Origin: Candidatus Thorarchaeota archaeon
GTDB taxonomy: Archaea > Asgardarchaeota > Thorarchaeia > Thorarchaeales > Thorarchaeaceae
DNA: 55,161 nt
Reading direction: 5' to 3'
Assembly: GCA_030612365.1 (NCBI GenBank)
Contig: JAUWOA010000004.1
Coordinates: forward strand, 1-55,161
Made by a program: the position numbers and the translations under genes. Shown one piece after another: positions 8,180 to 16,576 of this stretch. A model generated the notes under the pieces. That model worked only from the letters and a program-made list of their open reading frames with translations, made no database searches and was not told the DNA's origin. Every line of letters begins with the position of its first letter. The stretch's first letter is position 1.

Positions 8180-8386
8180 ATGAAACAATCAGAACGTTGC
8201 CCCAAGTGTGGAAGTACACGGATTTGGAATGATGAGCATAGTTCGCGGAACAGGCGGGGAGCAATTATTATCTCTACGTGGAGAGTCGCAAGACAAGTCA
8301 CTTACGTTTGCACTAATTGTGGATACTCCGAGTATTATGTGGACACCAAAGGACTCCAGACCATCGAAAAACATGGAAGTTCATGA
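8180..8386 (+). CDS. Small zinc-ribbon protein
   Basis: 68 aa. CPKCG near residue 7 and CTNCG near residue 46 form a two-knuckle zinc ribbon of the kind found in many small archaeal transcription- or RNA-associated proteins. Between them is a basic, Arg-rich strand region. It starts at ATG 8180 with GGGGG about 7 nt upstream. It stands alone between two surface-protein genes of opposite orientation. The zinc ligands are seen; nucleic-acid binding is inferred. Confidence 0.7.
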   Translation: MKQSERCPKCGSTRIWNDEHSSRNRRGAIIISTWRVARQVTYVCTNCGYSEYYVDTKGLQTIEKHGSS

Positions 8387-8550
8387 AACAGCTCTATTGA
8401 TGTGTGACATGACATCTGCCGCCACTAAATAGCTCTCTATTGTCCAGTGACTGATATCATAATCATCACTGTTCTCCAAACTAAACCTTCTCCACGCTAG
8501 GCAGGAGCCAAGTCCATCTTAAGTACTGTGCACCCTAGGGCCCCGTCAGA

Positions 8551-8609
8551 TAATACAAGAATTCAGAGGTGAGCCAGATACGCCCTCTTCGAGGGTCTTA
8601 TGGGCTCCC
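8551..8609 (+). repeat. Composite of dispersed repeats I and II
   Basis: 8551-8577 is copy 2 of repeat I (copy 1 at 4896-4922). It is joined, with a 3-nt overlap (CAG), to copy 1 of repeat II at 8575-8609, which matches 9473-9507 in 32 of 35 positions. Repeat II contains the hairpin CCCTC-TTC-GAGGG. Elsewhere in the window the two repeats occur apart, so this looks like a junction. Confidence 0.75.
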
Positions 8610-8668
8610 GGTGAACAACACGATATCCGAATTCGGAGCTTGTCAATAGCTGTTTTATCTCGCTCCTA

Positions 8669-9343
8669 CTAGGTCACGAGTACTAGCCTGTCATTGTGAC
8701 GAGTGCCCGCGGCGCGGTATTTGGATACGGTCACTATGGGAATACCAGTGGTGAGAGACACATTTCCGCTCCATCTGGAAACGGTGTCAGTTCCGTATAA
8801 CAGATATCCGATGGAAAAGGAGTCCGCATAGGTCCTTGAGAGATACACTCCAGGATAGTACGCCATTTCCGTTTCGTTTGGATAGAGTGAGTCAAGAAGT
8901 GGCCAATCACCAACGGGAAGTAGGCATCGATACAATAATCTGTTGATGTAGTCCCTGAATATCGAAGGAATCTCCGACCCGTTCTCGAATCTACACTCAG
9001 TCTTGGGATAATTGAGGACTTCTTCTGCGAAGATATCACCATTTATGACCAACGGTAGAGATGGGAAACTGGTTACGTTGAACCTTACAAGGGTGTTGTT
9101 CATCGGAGCCAAGTAGGGTGGTCCCAAGATCATGTTTGAGCTGTTCTCGGGGTCTATCGATGTCATATAGCCGCCTATAACAACCAAGTAGACAAATTCG
9201 TCACCCTCGTTGACACCCCAGGTTAGACTGGATGCGTCTCTCAGACCAGATGAATTCCAGATCGAGAGAAGGCAGAAAGCAAGCACGACGATTGTAGCAA
9301 TCGTGGCAGCAGTCACCAGTGCGACACGGTTGCGTCTTGCCAT
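8669..9343 (-). CDS. Membrane-anchored surface protein, paralogue of the broken gene at 4043
   Basis: 224 aa. A basic N-terminus and signal/anchor helix span about residues 8-30, followed by an extracellular domain rich in Asn-X-Ser/Thr. Blocks shared with the interrupted gene at 4043-4726 are TWGVNEGDEFVYLV, the LAPMNNT region, LLPVGDWPLLDSLY, and the SFSIGYLLYGTD...SGNVSLTTGIP stretch. The end differs: it closes with a short basic tail instead of a hydrophobic helix, so the C-terminus may itself be altered. The gene is bracketed by 35-nt direct repeats at 8575-8609 and 9473-9507. Family not recognised; location at the cell surface is inferred. Confidence 0.75.
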   Translation of the reverse strand: MARRNRVALVTAATIATIVVLAFCLLSIWNSSGLRDASSLTWGVNEGDEFVYLVVIGGYMTSIDPENSSNMILGPPYLAPMNNTLVRFNVTSFPSLPLVINGDIFAEEVLNYPKTECRFENGSEIPSIFRDYINRLLYRCLLPVGDWPLLDSLYPNETEMAYYPGVYLSRTYADSFSIGYLLYGTDTVSRWSGNVSLTTGIPIVTVSKYRAAGTRHNDRLVLVT

Positions 9344-9431
9344 AAGCCTGTCCCCGTAGTGGTTATGCGGGTATGCAGAAGAACATTCCTTTCCACGTAC
9401 GAGATGGTTTGCGCAGAGAACACAATCTCAC

Positions 9432-9450
9432 GGACGGCCAGTGGAAGGCT
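9432..9450 (+). repeat. Fifth, distant copy of the tRNA-flanking repeat
   Basis: GGACGGCCAGTGGAAGGCT, one change from the core of the array at 1949-2182. The preceding TCTCAC also matches copy 2 of that array (1999-2005). It lies 23 nt before repeat II copy 2. Confidence 0.75.
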
Positions 9451-9472
9451 GAGGTCCGTGAAGGCGTTCTAA

Positions 9473-9507
9473 CAGACACGCCCTCTTCGAGGGTCTTGTG
9501 GGTTCCC
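9473..9507 (+). repeat. Dispersed repeat II, copy 2
   Basis: Matches 8575-8609 in 32 of 35 positions and has the same CCCTC-TTC-GAGGG hairpin. The two copies bracket the intact surface-protein gene 8669-9343 in direct orientation, about 0.9 kb apart. Confidence 0.75.
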
Positions 9508-9640
9508 TGCTACAAACTAAGTAGTGAAGTAGCATATCATTGGTCCAACCTACAATGAACGGTTGAGATAGGTGCACGCAAAGAAACGTAATCTACGACA
9601 TCAGTCTCGTTAACGGAGTATCAACTAACAGCGCGAGGCG

Positions 9641-9656
9641 GTGTCCCGAAGGACAC
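9641..9656 (-). terminator. UUCG-capped hairpin at the stop of the zinc-ribbon regulator
   Basis: On the minus strand GTGTCC-TTCG-GGACAC forms a 6-bp stem with a C(UUCG)G tetraloop, touching the last base of the TAG stop at 9656-9658. No T-tract follows, so it may be a processing or stability element instead of a terminator. Confidence 0.35.
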
Positions 9657-10015
9657 TAATAGCCCCATTCCTGTCCGAGTCTCTGCCTGTACCAGCGTTG
9701 ACCGCGTTTGGTCAATGCGTACTTACCACCTATGTCTTGGATCAAGCCCATATTTTCCATGTTCTCAATCACACCGAAGAGCTTGTCATCAGAGGCACCA
9801 GTGACCTCCCTCAACATCGGGAAGGTCATCTTTCCATTTCGCTTCAAGTGCTGAGCAACTTCGTATTTGCCGACCGCTCTGGTATCCCTTCGAGTCATTA
9901 TATTGCCACAGTTGGTGCAGAGAAGATCGCCCTTGGAATCATCCCTGGCGACTTCCTTACTCCCGCATATCGGGCAGGTTGTCTTTGCAAATCTTAGACC
10001 GCGTCGATGTGACAT
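9656..10015 (-). CDS. Zinc-ribbon plus winged-helix protein
   Basis: 119 aa. The N-terminal TFIIB-like zinc ribbon has CPICG near residue 14 and CTNCG near residue 33. A winged-helix domain follows (about 50-110): VAQHLKRNGKMTFPMLREV looks like the first helices, then GVIENMENMGLIQDI and GKYALTKRGQRW as recognition helix and wing. Small archaeal proteins of this build are putative transcription factors. Its stop lies by a UUCG hairpin. It is upstream of nothing on its own strand, and the next minus-strand genes (the redox operon) end 105 nt behind it. DNA binding is inferred from the fold. Confidence 0.75.
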   Translation of the reverse strand: MSHRRGLRFAKTTCPICGSKEVARDDSKGDLLCTNCGNIMTRRDTRAVGKYEVAQHLKRNGKMTFPMLREVTGASDDKLFGVIENMENMGLIQDIGGKYALTKRGQRWYRQRLGQEWGY

Positions 10016-10120
10016 ATGTACGACCGAGTGAAGGGATTCCTAACCGTTGATAAAACTAGTGGCGTGACATGACCTTTGAGTCGTACCAATGACCGCAATT
10101 AAGGTGCGGATTTCGATTCT

Positions 10121-11557
10121 TTACGACTCCTCAGTTCCTGGTTGCGGTAGTCCCATGAGTTCTGCGTGCATTGAATTGGCCGCGATTCGACCAGCTCCCA
10201 TGGCCAAGATTACTGTTGCTGCCCCTGTCACGATATCGCCGCCTGCCCAGACCATTGGCATACTGGTGCGATTGTTCTCGTCCACCTCGATGTATCCCCA
10301 GCGGTTGAGTTCCAGGTCTTTCATGGTCTTCGTCAAGACTGGATTGGCTCCTGAACCAATGGCCATTATTACCTGGTCACACTCTATCTTGAAGAACGCA
10401 CCCTCTATCGGTATTGGCCGCCGGCGACCACTGTCGTCGGGTTCTCCAAGTTCCATCCGAATGCACTCCATACCAGTAACTCTGCCATTCTCTCCGAAAA
10501 GCCTGACGGGGTTTGAGAGCAGTTTGAATTCAATGCCCTCTTCTTCAGCATGGTGAACTTCCGCACTTCTTGCGGGTAGTTGTTCTCTGGCACGACGATA
10601 GACTATGGTGACGTCCGCACCTAGGCGTTTCGCTGTTCGTGCTGAGTCCATTGCTACATTTCCTCCACCAACGACGCAGACGCGCCTGCCTGGCGGAAGT
10701 GGTGAATCATACTCGGGGAACAGATATCCCTTCATTAGGTTCGATCTGGTGAGATACTCGTTGGCTGAGAAGACACCGTTCATGTCTTCGCCATCGATTC
10801 GCATGAATCTTGGAAGGCCCGCGCCAACGCCGATATAGACGGCATCGTATCCGAGTTCATCAAACAACTCGTCAATGGTCATGGTCAATCCTACAACAAC
10901 GTTCATCACGAACTTGACACCTAGGCTTTCCATGTAACCAACTTCAGCCTTCACTATCTCCTTCGGAAGCCTGAATTCCGGAATACCGTAAATGAGGACA
11001 CCCCCAGCTTCATGCAGTGCTTCATAGACTGTGACCTCATGCCCCTTGAGAACGAGGTCTCCTGCAACAGTAAGTCCTGATGGTCCTGATCCGATGACTG
11101 CTACCTTCTTGCCGGTGGATGAGTCTTTCTTTGGAATCTTGACTAGGTTATTGTTTCTCTCGTAGTCTGCTACAAATCTTTCGAGAGCACCAATAGAAAC
11201 TCCTCCAAAGCGCTTCCACAATGTGCAGGCTTCCTCACATTGAATTTCTTGTGGACAGACACGACCGCAAACTGCAGGAAGAACATTGGTTTCCTTAATC
11301 TCCCTGGCTGCTTCTGCGAATTTGCCTTCAGCTACAAGTGCGATGAACTCAGGAATGTGGACGCCAACGGGGCATCCAGCAACGCATGGCATATTCCTGC
11401 AACTTATGCATCTCTGAGCCTCCAGCATAGCCTGCTCAGCTGTCAATCCGAATGGAACTTCTTCAAAATTGGCTGCACGTGCAGCAGGATTCTGCTCTGG
11501 CATCTTCGCTCTGGGGATTGCCATCCTCTCTTTTGCTGTTAGAGTCTTGCCGCCCAT
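10121..11557 (-). CDS. NfnB/GltD-like FAD- and Fe-S-containing NADPH oxidoreductase subunit
   Basis: 478 aa. The N-terminal Fe-S region has CISCRNMPCVAGCPVG (about residues 51-66) and CGRVCPQEIQCEEAC (about 96-110). It continues with an FAD-binding GSGPSGLTVAGDL Rossmann motif (about 155) and an NADPH-binding VVGGGNVAMDSA motif with following YRR (about 295-320), ending in the GxxA-GGDIVTG FAD motif. This is the build of glutamate synthase small subunit and of NfnB, the large subunit of NADH-dependent ferredoxin:NADP reductase. ATG 11557 overlaps the upstream stop (TGATG) with AAGGAGG upstream, so the longer start at 11578 is rejected. No glutamate synthase large subunit is nearby, and the neighbour is NfnA-like; an Nfn role is therefore favoured. 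Confidence 0.88.
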   Translation of the reverse strand: MGGKTLTAKERMAIPRAKMPEQNPAARAANFEEVPFGLTAEQAMLEAQRCISCRNMPCVAGCPVGVHIPEFIALVAEGKFAEAAREIKETNVLPAVCGRVCPQEIQCEEACTLWKRFGGVSIGALERFVADYERNNNLVKIPKKDSSTGKKVAVIGSGPSGLTVAGDLVLKGHEVTVYEALHEAGGVLIYGIPEFRLPKEIVKAEVGYMESLGVKFVMNVVVGLTMTIDELFDELGYDAVYIGVGAGLPRFMRIDGEDMNGVFSANEYLTRSNLMKGYLFPEYDSPLPPGRRVCVVGGGNVAMDSARTAKRLGADVTIVYRRAREQLPARSAEVHHAEEEGIEFKLLSNPVRLFGENGRVTGMECIRMELGEPDDSGRRRPIPIEGAFFKIECDQVIMAIGSGANPVLTKTMKDLELNRWGYIEVDENNRTSMPMVWAGGDIVTGAATVILAMGAGRIAANSMHAELMGLPQPGTEES

Positions 11558-12438
11558 CAGATCGCCTCCTTGCCGCAATTCTTACATCCGTCGTCTTTGA
11601 TTGCTCCGTCAGCTCTGCTTTGGTGGAACTGATATGCCAAGTTCTCTTCACCAACGTAAGCACCTGCCCTAGCGAATACATTATCCCAGTCCACCAAATG
11701 ACCATTGAAATCGGGCCCGTCAACGCAAGCGAATTTAGTTTCGCCTCCTACAAGAACTCTGCAACATCCACACATCCCGGTGCCATCGACCATGAGCGAA
11801 TTAAGGCTAACAATTGTGGGGATCCCTGCCGGTTCTGTCGCTCTTGAGGAAGTCATCATCATGTACGTGCACCCAACGAAGTGTGCATGGTCGATCTTCT
11901 CGCCCCTCTCCTCCAAGATCTTTATGGCCTCCCAGACATGGCCTCGCACTCCACGAGAGCCATCCGCAGTGGCGATGATGACTTCGTCTGCCTCCTCTCC
12001 AATCTTGTCTTCGTTATAGATGAGGTAGGACGTGCGAGCCTCCAGAAGAGCAATGACTTTGTTCCCCTGTTCCTTGAACGCCCTAGCCAGTGGGTAGATT
12101 CCTCCAAGACCGTAGCATCCACCCCCAAGGAGAACAGTTCCAACCTTCTCAATCTCTGTGGGTTTGCCAAGAGGCCCCACGAGTGTATAGACAGCTTCAC
12201 CCGGCTTCAAGCGAGAGAGTTTCATGGTTGAAACGCCAGCTTCCAAGTAGAATATCGTGATTGTTCCTTCTGAAGCGTCCCAATCGGAGAGTGTGAAGGG
12301 AATTCTCTCACCCTCTGCATCTGGAATCAAAATCACAAATTGCCCAGGCTTTGCATGACGAGCGATGGCTGGGGCTTCAAGTACAAGGCGCCTTACATTT
12401 GGAACTACTTGTTCGTTGATTACTATTGTGCCCTTCAT
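11557..12438 (-). CDS. NfnA-like FAD/NAD(P)-binding, 2Fe-2S subunit
   Basis: 293 aa. It resembles ferredoxin-NADP reductase-type subunits (dihydroorotate dehydrogenase electron-transfer subunit PyrK / NfnA / sulfide dehydrogenase beta). A beta-barrel FAD domain contains KPGQFVIL and RIPFTLSDWD, then comes the nucleotide-binding GGGCYGLGGIYPLARAF (about residue 106). A C-terminal 2Fe-2S motif, GTGMCGCCRVLVGGETKFAC, is seen at about 220-240. It overlaps its upstream and downstream genes by 1-3 nt. Together with the NfnB-like gene it forms an NfnAB pair, whose characterised members couple NADH and ferredoxin oxidation to NADP reduction by flavin-based bifurcation. Confidence 0.88.
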   Translation of the reverse strand: MKGTIVINEQVVPNVRRLVLEAPAIARHAKPGQFVILIPDAEGERIPFTLSDWDASEGTITIFYLEAGVSTMKLSRLKPGEAVYTLVGPLGKPTEIEKVGTVLLGGGCYGLGGIYPLARAFKEQGNKVIALLEARTSYLIYNEDKIGEEADEVIIATADGSRGVRGHVWEAIKILEERGEKIDHAHFVGCTYMMMTSSRATEPAGIPTIVSLNSLMVDGTGMCGCCRVLVGGETKFACVDGPDFNGHLVDWDNVFARAGAYVGEENLAYQFHQSRADGAIKDDGCKNCGKEAI

Positions 12439-14735
12439 CAGGCCACCTCCTTCACCTGGGTGTCTGCGCTCTCTTGTTCTGATAACCTCTTAACGAAATC
12501 ATCCATAGATTCGGTAGACAATGGACGTTCTCTTTCTGGCAAGGCGTCAATGAATGTCTTCAGATCCCGTATTCTCTCAGCAATGATTGCGCCCCTGTAC
12601 GCGGGGTTCCAGTCAGGAGCCTTCCGAACCGGCTCAACTTCTACCATGGCGCCAGAACCTAGTTCCTTAGCAAACTCCCTTAGCTCCTTCGCCACCTTCT
12701 TCGGGCTCTTGTATTTGAAGCCCTCCGATCCAAATTGCCTGCCAAGCTCGGTTAGTATTAGCCAATCCTGTTTCGAATTTCCTATAGGCGGAGTAACCTG
12801 TTTCAGTTTAAGCTGCTTCATCTCCATGTTGACAACTGTTCCAGAGTCCTCCACAAAGCCTGCTGCGGGAAGAATCACGGACGCGCGATCGATCCATTCC
12901 GAGGGGAATGGGGATTGGTAGATCACATGCTTAACTTTCTTGAAACCTTTTACGGGCAGTGAGCCATCAGTCACATAGAGGACATCAAGTTCACCTTTGG
13001 AGGCCGCCATACGCATCTGTTCTAAGCTTAGGCCCGCCTTGATTTTCTTTCCCCAGAGGGCTTCGAATTTTTTCCTGACACTCGATGCGGTCACTGATGT
13101 GAGTCCTGGCAGCAGGTCCGGCTGCAGTCCAGCCATTATCGCTCCCACCTCATTGCCATAATCGAATGTGGGGTAGATTCGACCCTTGTCACCAATCATT
13201 TTCAGAAGGGCTGTCATTGCTTCTTCCGGATTTCTCGCTAGAAGAATACCAGAGCCGAATACGATAGCTCCCTTCCCCTTTGAAACAATTGATTTGATAT
13301 GCTCAACGTGCTGCTTCTTCACTCCCTTAAGCTTCTCATCATCTTCTGCTAGCTGTGAGAGTATTGTTGAGAAATCCTTAGCCTTGAGTGTGATGTGTTC
13401 TGTTGCCCATCTCTTCAAGTTCACGCCGGCCGCTCCAATGAGTATCAGTGGTGCACCTCTTGCCACTGCTTGATAACACGATTTGGCGACAACTTGGTGG
13501 GTCTTTGCAAAGTCGCCTCCCACTGCAATAATCCAATCTGCCTTCTCAAGATCTCGAAGTGTCCCAACCTTTGCAAAGCTGTCAGTGTCCGCAAGTGTTC
13601 TGACAACAAGTGAAGCAAAACCTGAGCCTCTGAAGTCAACATTCGGGGTTCCTATTGCACTACGAGCCAGCTTCTGAAGAAGATATGCAGCCTCTGACGT
13701 GAGGTGAGGTCCTCCTACAAAACCGATTCTTTCTGGAGCGGTTTCGTTGAGAATTTCCGCTATGCGCTCATATGCCTCATCCCATGAAACGGGGATGCTG
13801 ACTCCTTCCCGTCTAACAGTGGGAATCTTGAGTCTGTCGGGGGCATTCATCAATGATGGGATGCAGAACCTGCCCAGAACGCATGTGTGGCCCCGGTTTG
13901 GCTCGGAGTTTTCAGAACCCGGATGAGATGCCATTATCTTATTCCACTTCACGTCAAACTCTATCTGACATCCAGTGCCACAAAGCATGCAGGTTGTTTC
14001 GACTGTTTCATCAGGTGTTCCGTGCCATTTCATCATTCGAGGTGATAGTGCGCCGGTTGGGCAAACGTCGATGCAAGCTCCGCAGAACCAGCAACCACTA
14101 TCCAAGTGTGAGTTACCGAAGGCGGTATCCACTCTTGTTTCATGACCACGCTTGGCAAAGCTGATAGCTCCTGTGCCTCTTATCTCATCGCAGACTCTGA
14201 CACACCTTGCGCATAGAATGCAGATGTTGTAGTCTCTATCAAAGAATGGATCATCTTTCTCAACAGGCATTTCCTTATACCTTGGAATGAAACCTAAATC
14301 ATCAAGTCCTACGTATTCGACTACATCGCGAAGCTCACAAGACGCCTTGCTTGGACAAGTACTACACCCTGTGATCAAACCTGACTTGAAGGGCTGACTG
14401 CGATACTCATTGCAAGTGTTCCACTCGGCGCAAACGACGCATGCAGATGGATGCTCTATAAGCAACAGCTGAAGGATATTGCGCTTCAGCTTCATTAGGG
14501 CATCATTGGTTGTGTCCACTATCATGCTATCCTTCGCAGGAGTTGTGCATGCTGTGACAAAGCCCTTCATTCCTTCGACCTCAACAAGACACATTCTGCA
14601 TCCGCCGTGTGGAGGAAGGTCCGGATGGTCGCATAGCGTGGGGATATAGATTCCCTCTTCACGAGCAATATCCAATATTGTGCGGCCATCTTCCTTGAAC
14701 TGAATCCGCTTTCCGTCTATCGTCAGGCTCGGCAT
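12438..14735 (-). CDS. NuoG-like Fe-S / molybdopterin-fold subunit
   Basis: 765 aa. The N-terminal 2Fe-2S domain contains CDHPDLPPHGGCRMC and a later Cys in TACTTP; a complex I-type His/Cys region follows (HPSACVVC, CNEY). Two 4Fe-4S motifs follow: CILCARCVRVC (about 172) and CWFCGACIDVC (about 217). The molybdopterin-oxidoreductase fold begins with a 4Fe-4S motif CMLCGTGC and GHTCVLGRF (about 248-290). The formate dehydrogenase active-site Cys/Sec is absent (NVDFRGSG instead), and the Lys of the C-x-x-GRF motif is Leu, so formate oxidation is unlikely. It best fits the NuoG/HydA-like electron-wiring subunit of soluble NADH-ferredoxin enzymes. Overlaps neighbours by 1 nt on each side. Confidence 0.88.
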   Translation of the reverse strand: MPSLTIDGKRIQFKEDGRTILDIAREEGIYIPTLCDHPDLPPHGGCRMCLVEVEGMKGFVTACTTPAKDSMIVDTTNDALMKLKRNILQLLLIEHPSACVVCAEWNTCNEYRSQPFKSGLITGCSTCPSKASCELRDVVEYVGLDDLGFIPRYKEMPVEKDDPFFDRDYNICILCARCVRVCDEIRGTGAISFAKRGHETRVDTAFGNSHLDSGCWFCGACIDVCPTGALSPRMMKWHGTPDETVETTCMLCGTGCQIEFDVKWNKIMASHPGSENSEPNRGHTCVLGRFCIPSLMNAPDRLKIPTVRREGVSIPVSWDEAYERIAEILNETAPERIGFVGGPHLTSEAAYLLQKLARSAIGTPNVDFRGSGFASLVVRTLADTDSFAKVGTLRDLEKADWIIAVGGDFAKTHQVVAKSCYQAVARGAPLILIGAAGVNLKRWATEHITLKAKDFSTILSQLAEDDEKLKGVKKQHVEHIKSIVSKGKGAIVFGSGILLARNPEEAMTALLKMIGDKGRIYPTFDYGNEVGAIMAGLQPDLLPGLTSVTASSVRKKFEALWGKKIKAGLSLEQMRMAASKGELDVLYVTDGSLPVKGFKKVKHVIYQSPFPSEWIDRASVILPAAGFVEDSGTVVNMEMKQLKLKQVTPPIGNSKQDWLILTELGRQFGSEGFKYKSPKKVAKELREFAKELGSGAMVEVEPVRKAPDWNPAYRGAIIAERIRDLKTFIDALPERERPLSTESMDDFVKRLSEQESADTQVKEVA

Positions 14736-16576
14736 TAGTGCCCACCTCCATGGTGTGCAGGTATCTTGTCAATAGCGCTCGCCTTGGGTGGACACACCTC
14801 GAAACAAGCCCCGCATTTGATGCATAGTTCATCTGAGATTACATGCACCTCGTTCTTCTTTCCAGTAATCGCATTAGCAGGGCAGATTCGTAAACACGCC
14901 CCGCAACCTATGCACTTCTCAGGCACTACTACATACTTTATGAGGGCCTTGCAGACTTCAGCAGGACAAAATTTGTCACGAATATGCGCTTCATACTCAT
15001 CGCGGAAGTATCGAATCGTGGTAAGTACTGGATTGGGGGCAGTTTGTCCCAGTCCGCAGAGGGAGCCCTCCTTCACCGTGATTGCTATCTCCTGAAGCTT
15101 CTCTATGTCGCCTTCTTCTCCGTTTCCCGATTTGATTTTGTCAAGTATCCTAAGCATTTCTAGTGTACCCATTCTGCATGGCGTGCATTTACCGCAGGAC
15201 TCTGCTTGTGTAAACGAAAGGAAATACCGAGCCACATCTACCATGCAAGTGGTTTCGTCCATTACGATCATCCCACCGGAGCCCATGATCGTTCCTGCTT
15301 GTGTCAGAGAGTCATAATCAACTGGGAGGTCTAGCTTATCGGCGGGAAGGCATCCACCAGAGGGCCCTCCTGTCTGCACAGCTTTAAACTTGGCATCCCC
15401 TTGGATTCCACCTCCTACGTTGAATATGATATGACGCAAAGTTGTCCCCATCGGCACTTCCACAAGTCCTGTGTTCTTCACCTTGCCAGTCAGCGAGAAT
15501 ATGGCTGTGCCTTTGCTCTTCTCAGTACCAATCGATGCGAACCATTCAGCCCCCTTTCGCAAAATGATAGGGATTGTCGCAAGTGTCTTCACATTGTTGA
15601 TGCAGGTGGGTTTTCCCCAGAGTCCTGAATCAGTTGGGAATGGTGGTCTTGGACGCGGCGTTCCACGGTTTCCCTCGATTGAGGTCATTAGCGCAGTTTC
15701 TTCACCACACACAAATGCGCCTGCACCTTCTTTGACAGACAAATCGAAGCTAAAGCCGCTGCCGAGTATGTCCTTACCCAGGAATCCTCTTTTCCGTGAG
15801 TCGATAATCGCCTTCTTGATGCTATCTACAGCTTGCGGGTATTCATGACGGACGTAAACGAAACCCTCGTCAGCTCCAATGCTGTAAGCTGCAGCGATCA
15901 GTCCTTCTAACACTGCGTGAGGATCTGCCACAAGTATCGCTCCATCCATGAACGCGCCCGGATCACCCTCGTCTGCGTTGCAGATAACGTATTTCTTGTC
16001 GCTCTTACTCCCACGCCCAAATTTCCATTTCAGCCCTGTTGGGAAGCCTGCACCACCTCGCCCCCGTAGACCTGACTTGAGCACTTGATTGATAACCTGC
16101 TCTGGTTTCATCTCAAGGAGTGCCTTCTTCAAACCGTCGTAACCGCCCTTCTCGATGTATTCATCAATACTACCTGGGTCTATCTCCCCGCAGTTGCGGA
16201 GCACTACCTTCTTTTGTCCCTTGTAGAAAGGAATATCCTCGTACTTGGAGATTATCTCTCCAGTTGCAGGTTCTGTATAGAAGAGCCTCTCCACTGGCTT
16301 TCCACCAATGATGTGTGATTCTACAATCTCCTTGATGTCCTTCTCGTCAACTTTACAGTAGAACAATCCCTCAGGTTCCACCGTAATAACCGGGCCCTGT
16401 TCGCAGAAACCATGGCACCCGATTGTCTTGATACGCACTTTATCCTCCAATCCCTTGTCGGCAACTTCCTTATTCAGGGCTTCTAGGAGTTGATTCGCCC
16501 TTGCGGACTCACAACCAGTCCCTCGGCATACTCGTATCTCAAGGATACTCTGCTCAGACTCAATGCCGGGATTCAT
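14735..16576 (-). CDS. NuoF/HydB-like FMN, NADH-binding subunit with extra ferredoxin domain
   Basis: 613 aa. Thioredoxin-like 2Fe-2S domain at the N-terminus (CRGTGC near residue 18, GCHGFC near 55). The NADH/FMN domain carries GLRGRGGAGFPTGLKW (about 170) and DEGDPGAFMD (about 202), and SCGKCTPCRMG (about 462) holds the 4Fe-4S cluster. A C-terminal bacterial-type ferredoxin has CIGCGACLRICP and CIKCGACFEVCP (about 555-600). Respiratory NuoF (about 450 aa) lacks the two end domains; the extended form is typical of flavin-based electron-bifurcating enzymes (HydB/BfuB type). Start ATG 16576 overlaps the NuoE stop by 4 nt. Likely site of NADH and ferredoxin exchange. Confidence 0.92.
   Translation of the reverse strand: MNPGIESEQSILEIRVCRGTGCESARANQLLEALNKEVADKGLEDKVRIKTIGCHGFCEQGPVITVEPEGLFYCKVDEKDIKEIVESHIIGGKPVERLFYTEPATGEIISKYEDIPFYKGQKKVVLRNCGEIDPGSIDEYIEKGGYDGLKKALLEMKPEQVINQVLKSGLRGRGGAGFPTGLKWKFGRGSKSDKKYVICNADEGDPGAFMDGAILVADPHAVLEGLIAAAYSIGADEGFVYVRHEYPQAVDSIKKAIIDSRKRGFLGKDILGSGFSFDLSVKEGAGAFVCGEETALMTSIEGNRGTPRPRPPFPTDSGLWGKPTCINNVKTLATIPIILRKGAEWFASIGTEKSKGTAIFSLTGKVKNTGLVEVPMGTTLRHIIFNVGGGIQGDAKFKAVQTGGPSGGCLPADKLDLPVDYDSLTQAGTIMGSGGMIVMDETTCMVDVARYFLSFTQAESCGKCTPCRMGTLEMLRILDKIKSGNGEEGDIEKLQEIAITVKEGSLCGLGQTAPNPVLTTIRYFRDEYEAHIRDKFCPAEVCKALIKYVVVPEKCIGCGACLRICPANAITGKKNEVHVISDELCIKCGACFEVCPPKASAIDKIPAHHGGGH

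Noticed and set aside
10121-11557. Glutamate synthase small subunit
   Set aside because: No large glutamate synthase subunit nearby; the adjacent NfnA-like gene with overlapping codons favours an Nfn role.
12438-14735. Formate dehydrogenase alpha subunit
   Set aside because: The active-site Cys/Sec and the conserved Lys of the cofactor pathway are absent, and the neighbours are NuoE/NuoF- and Nfn-like.
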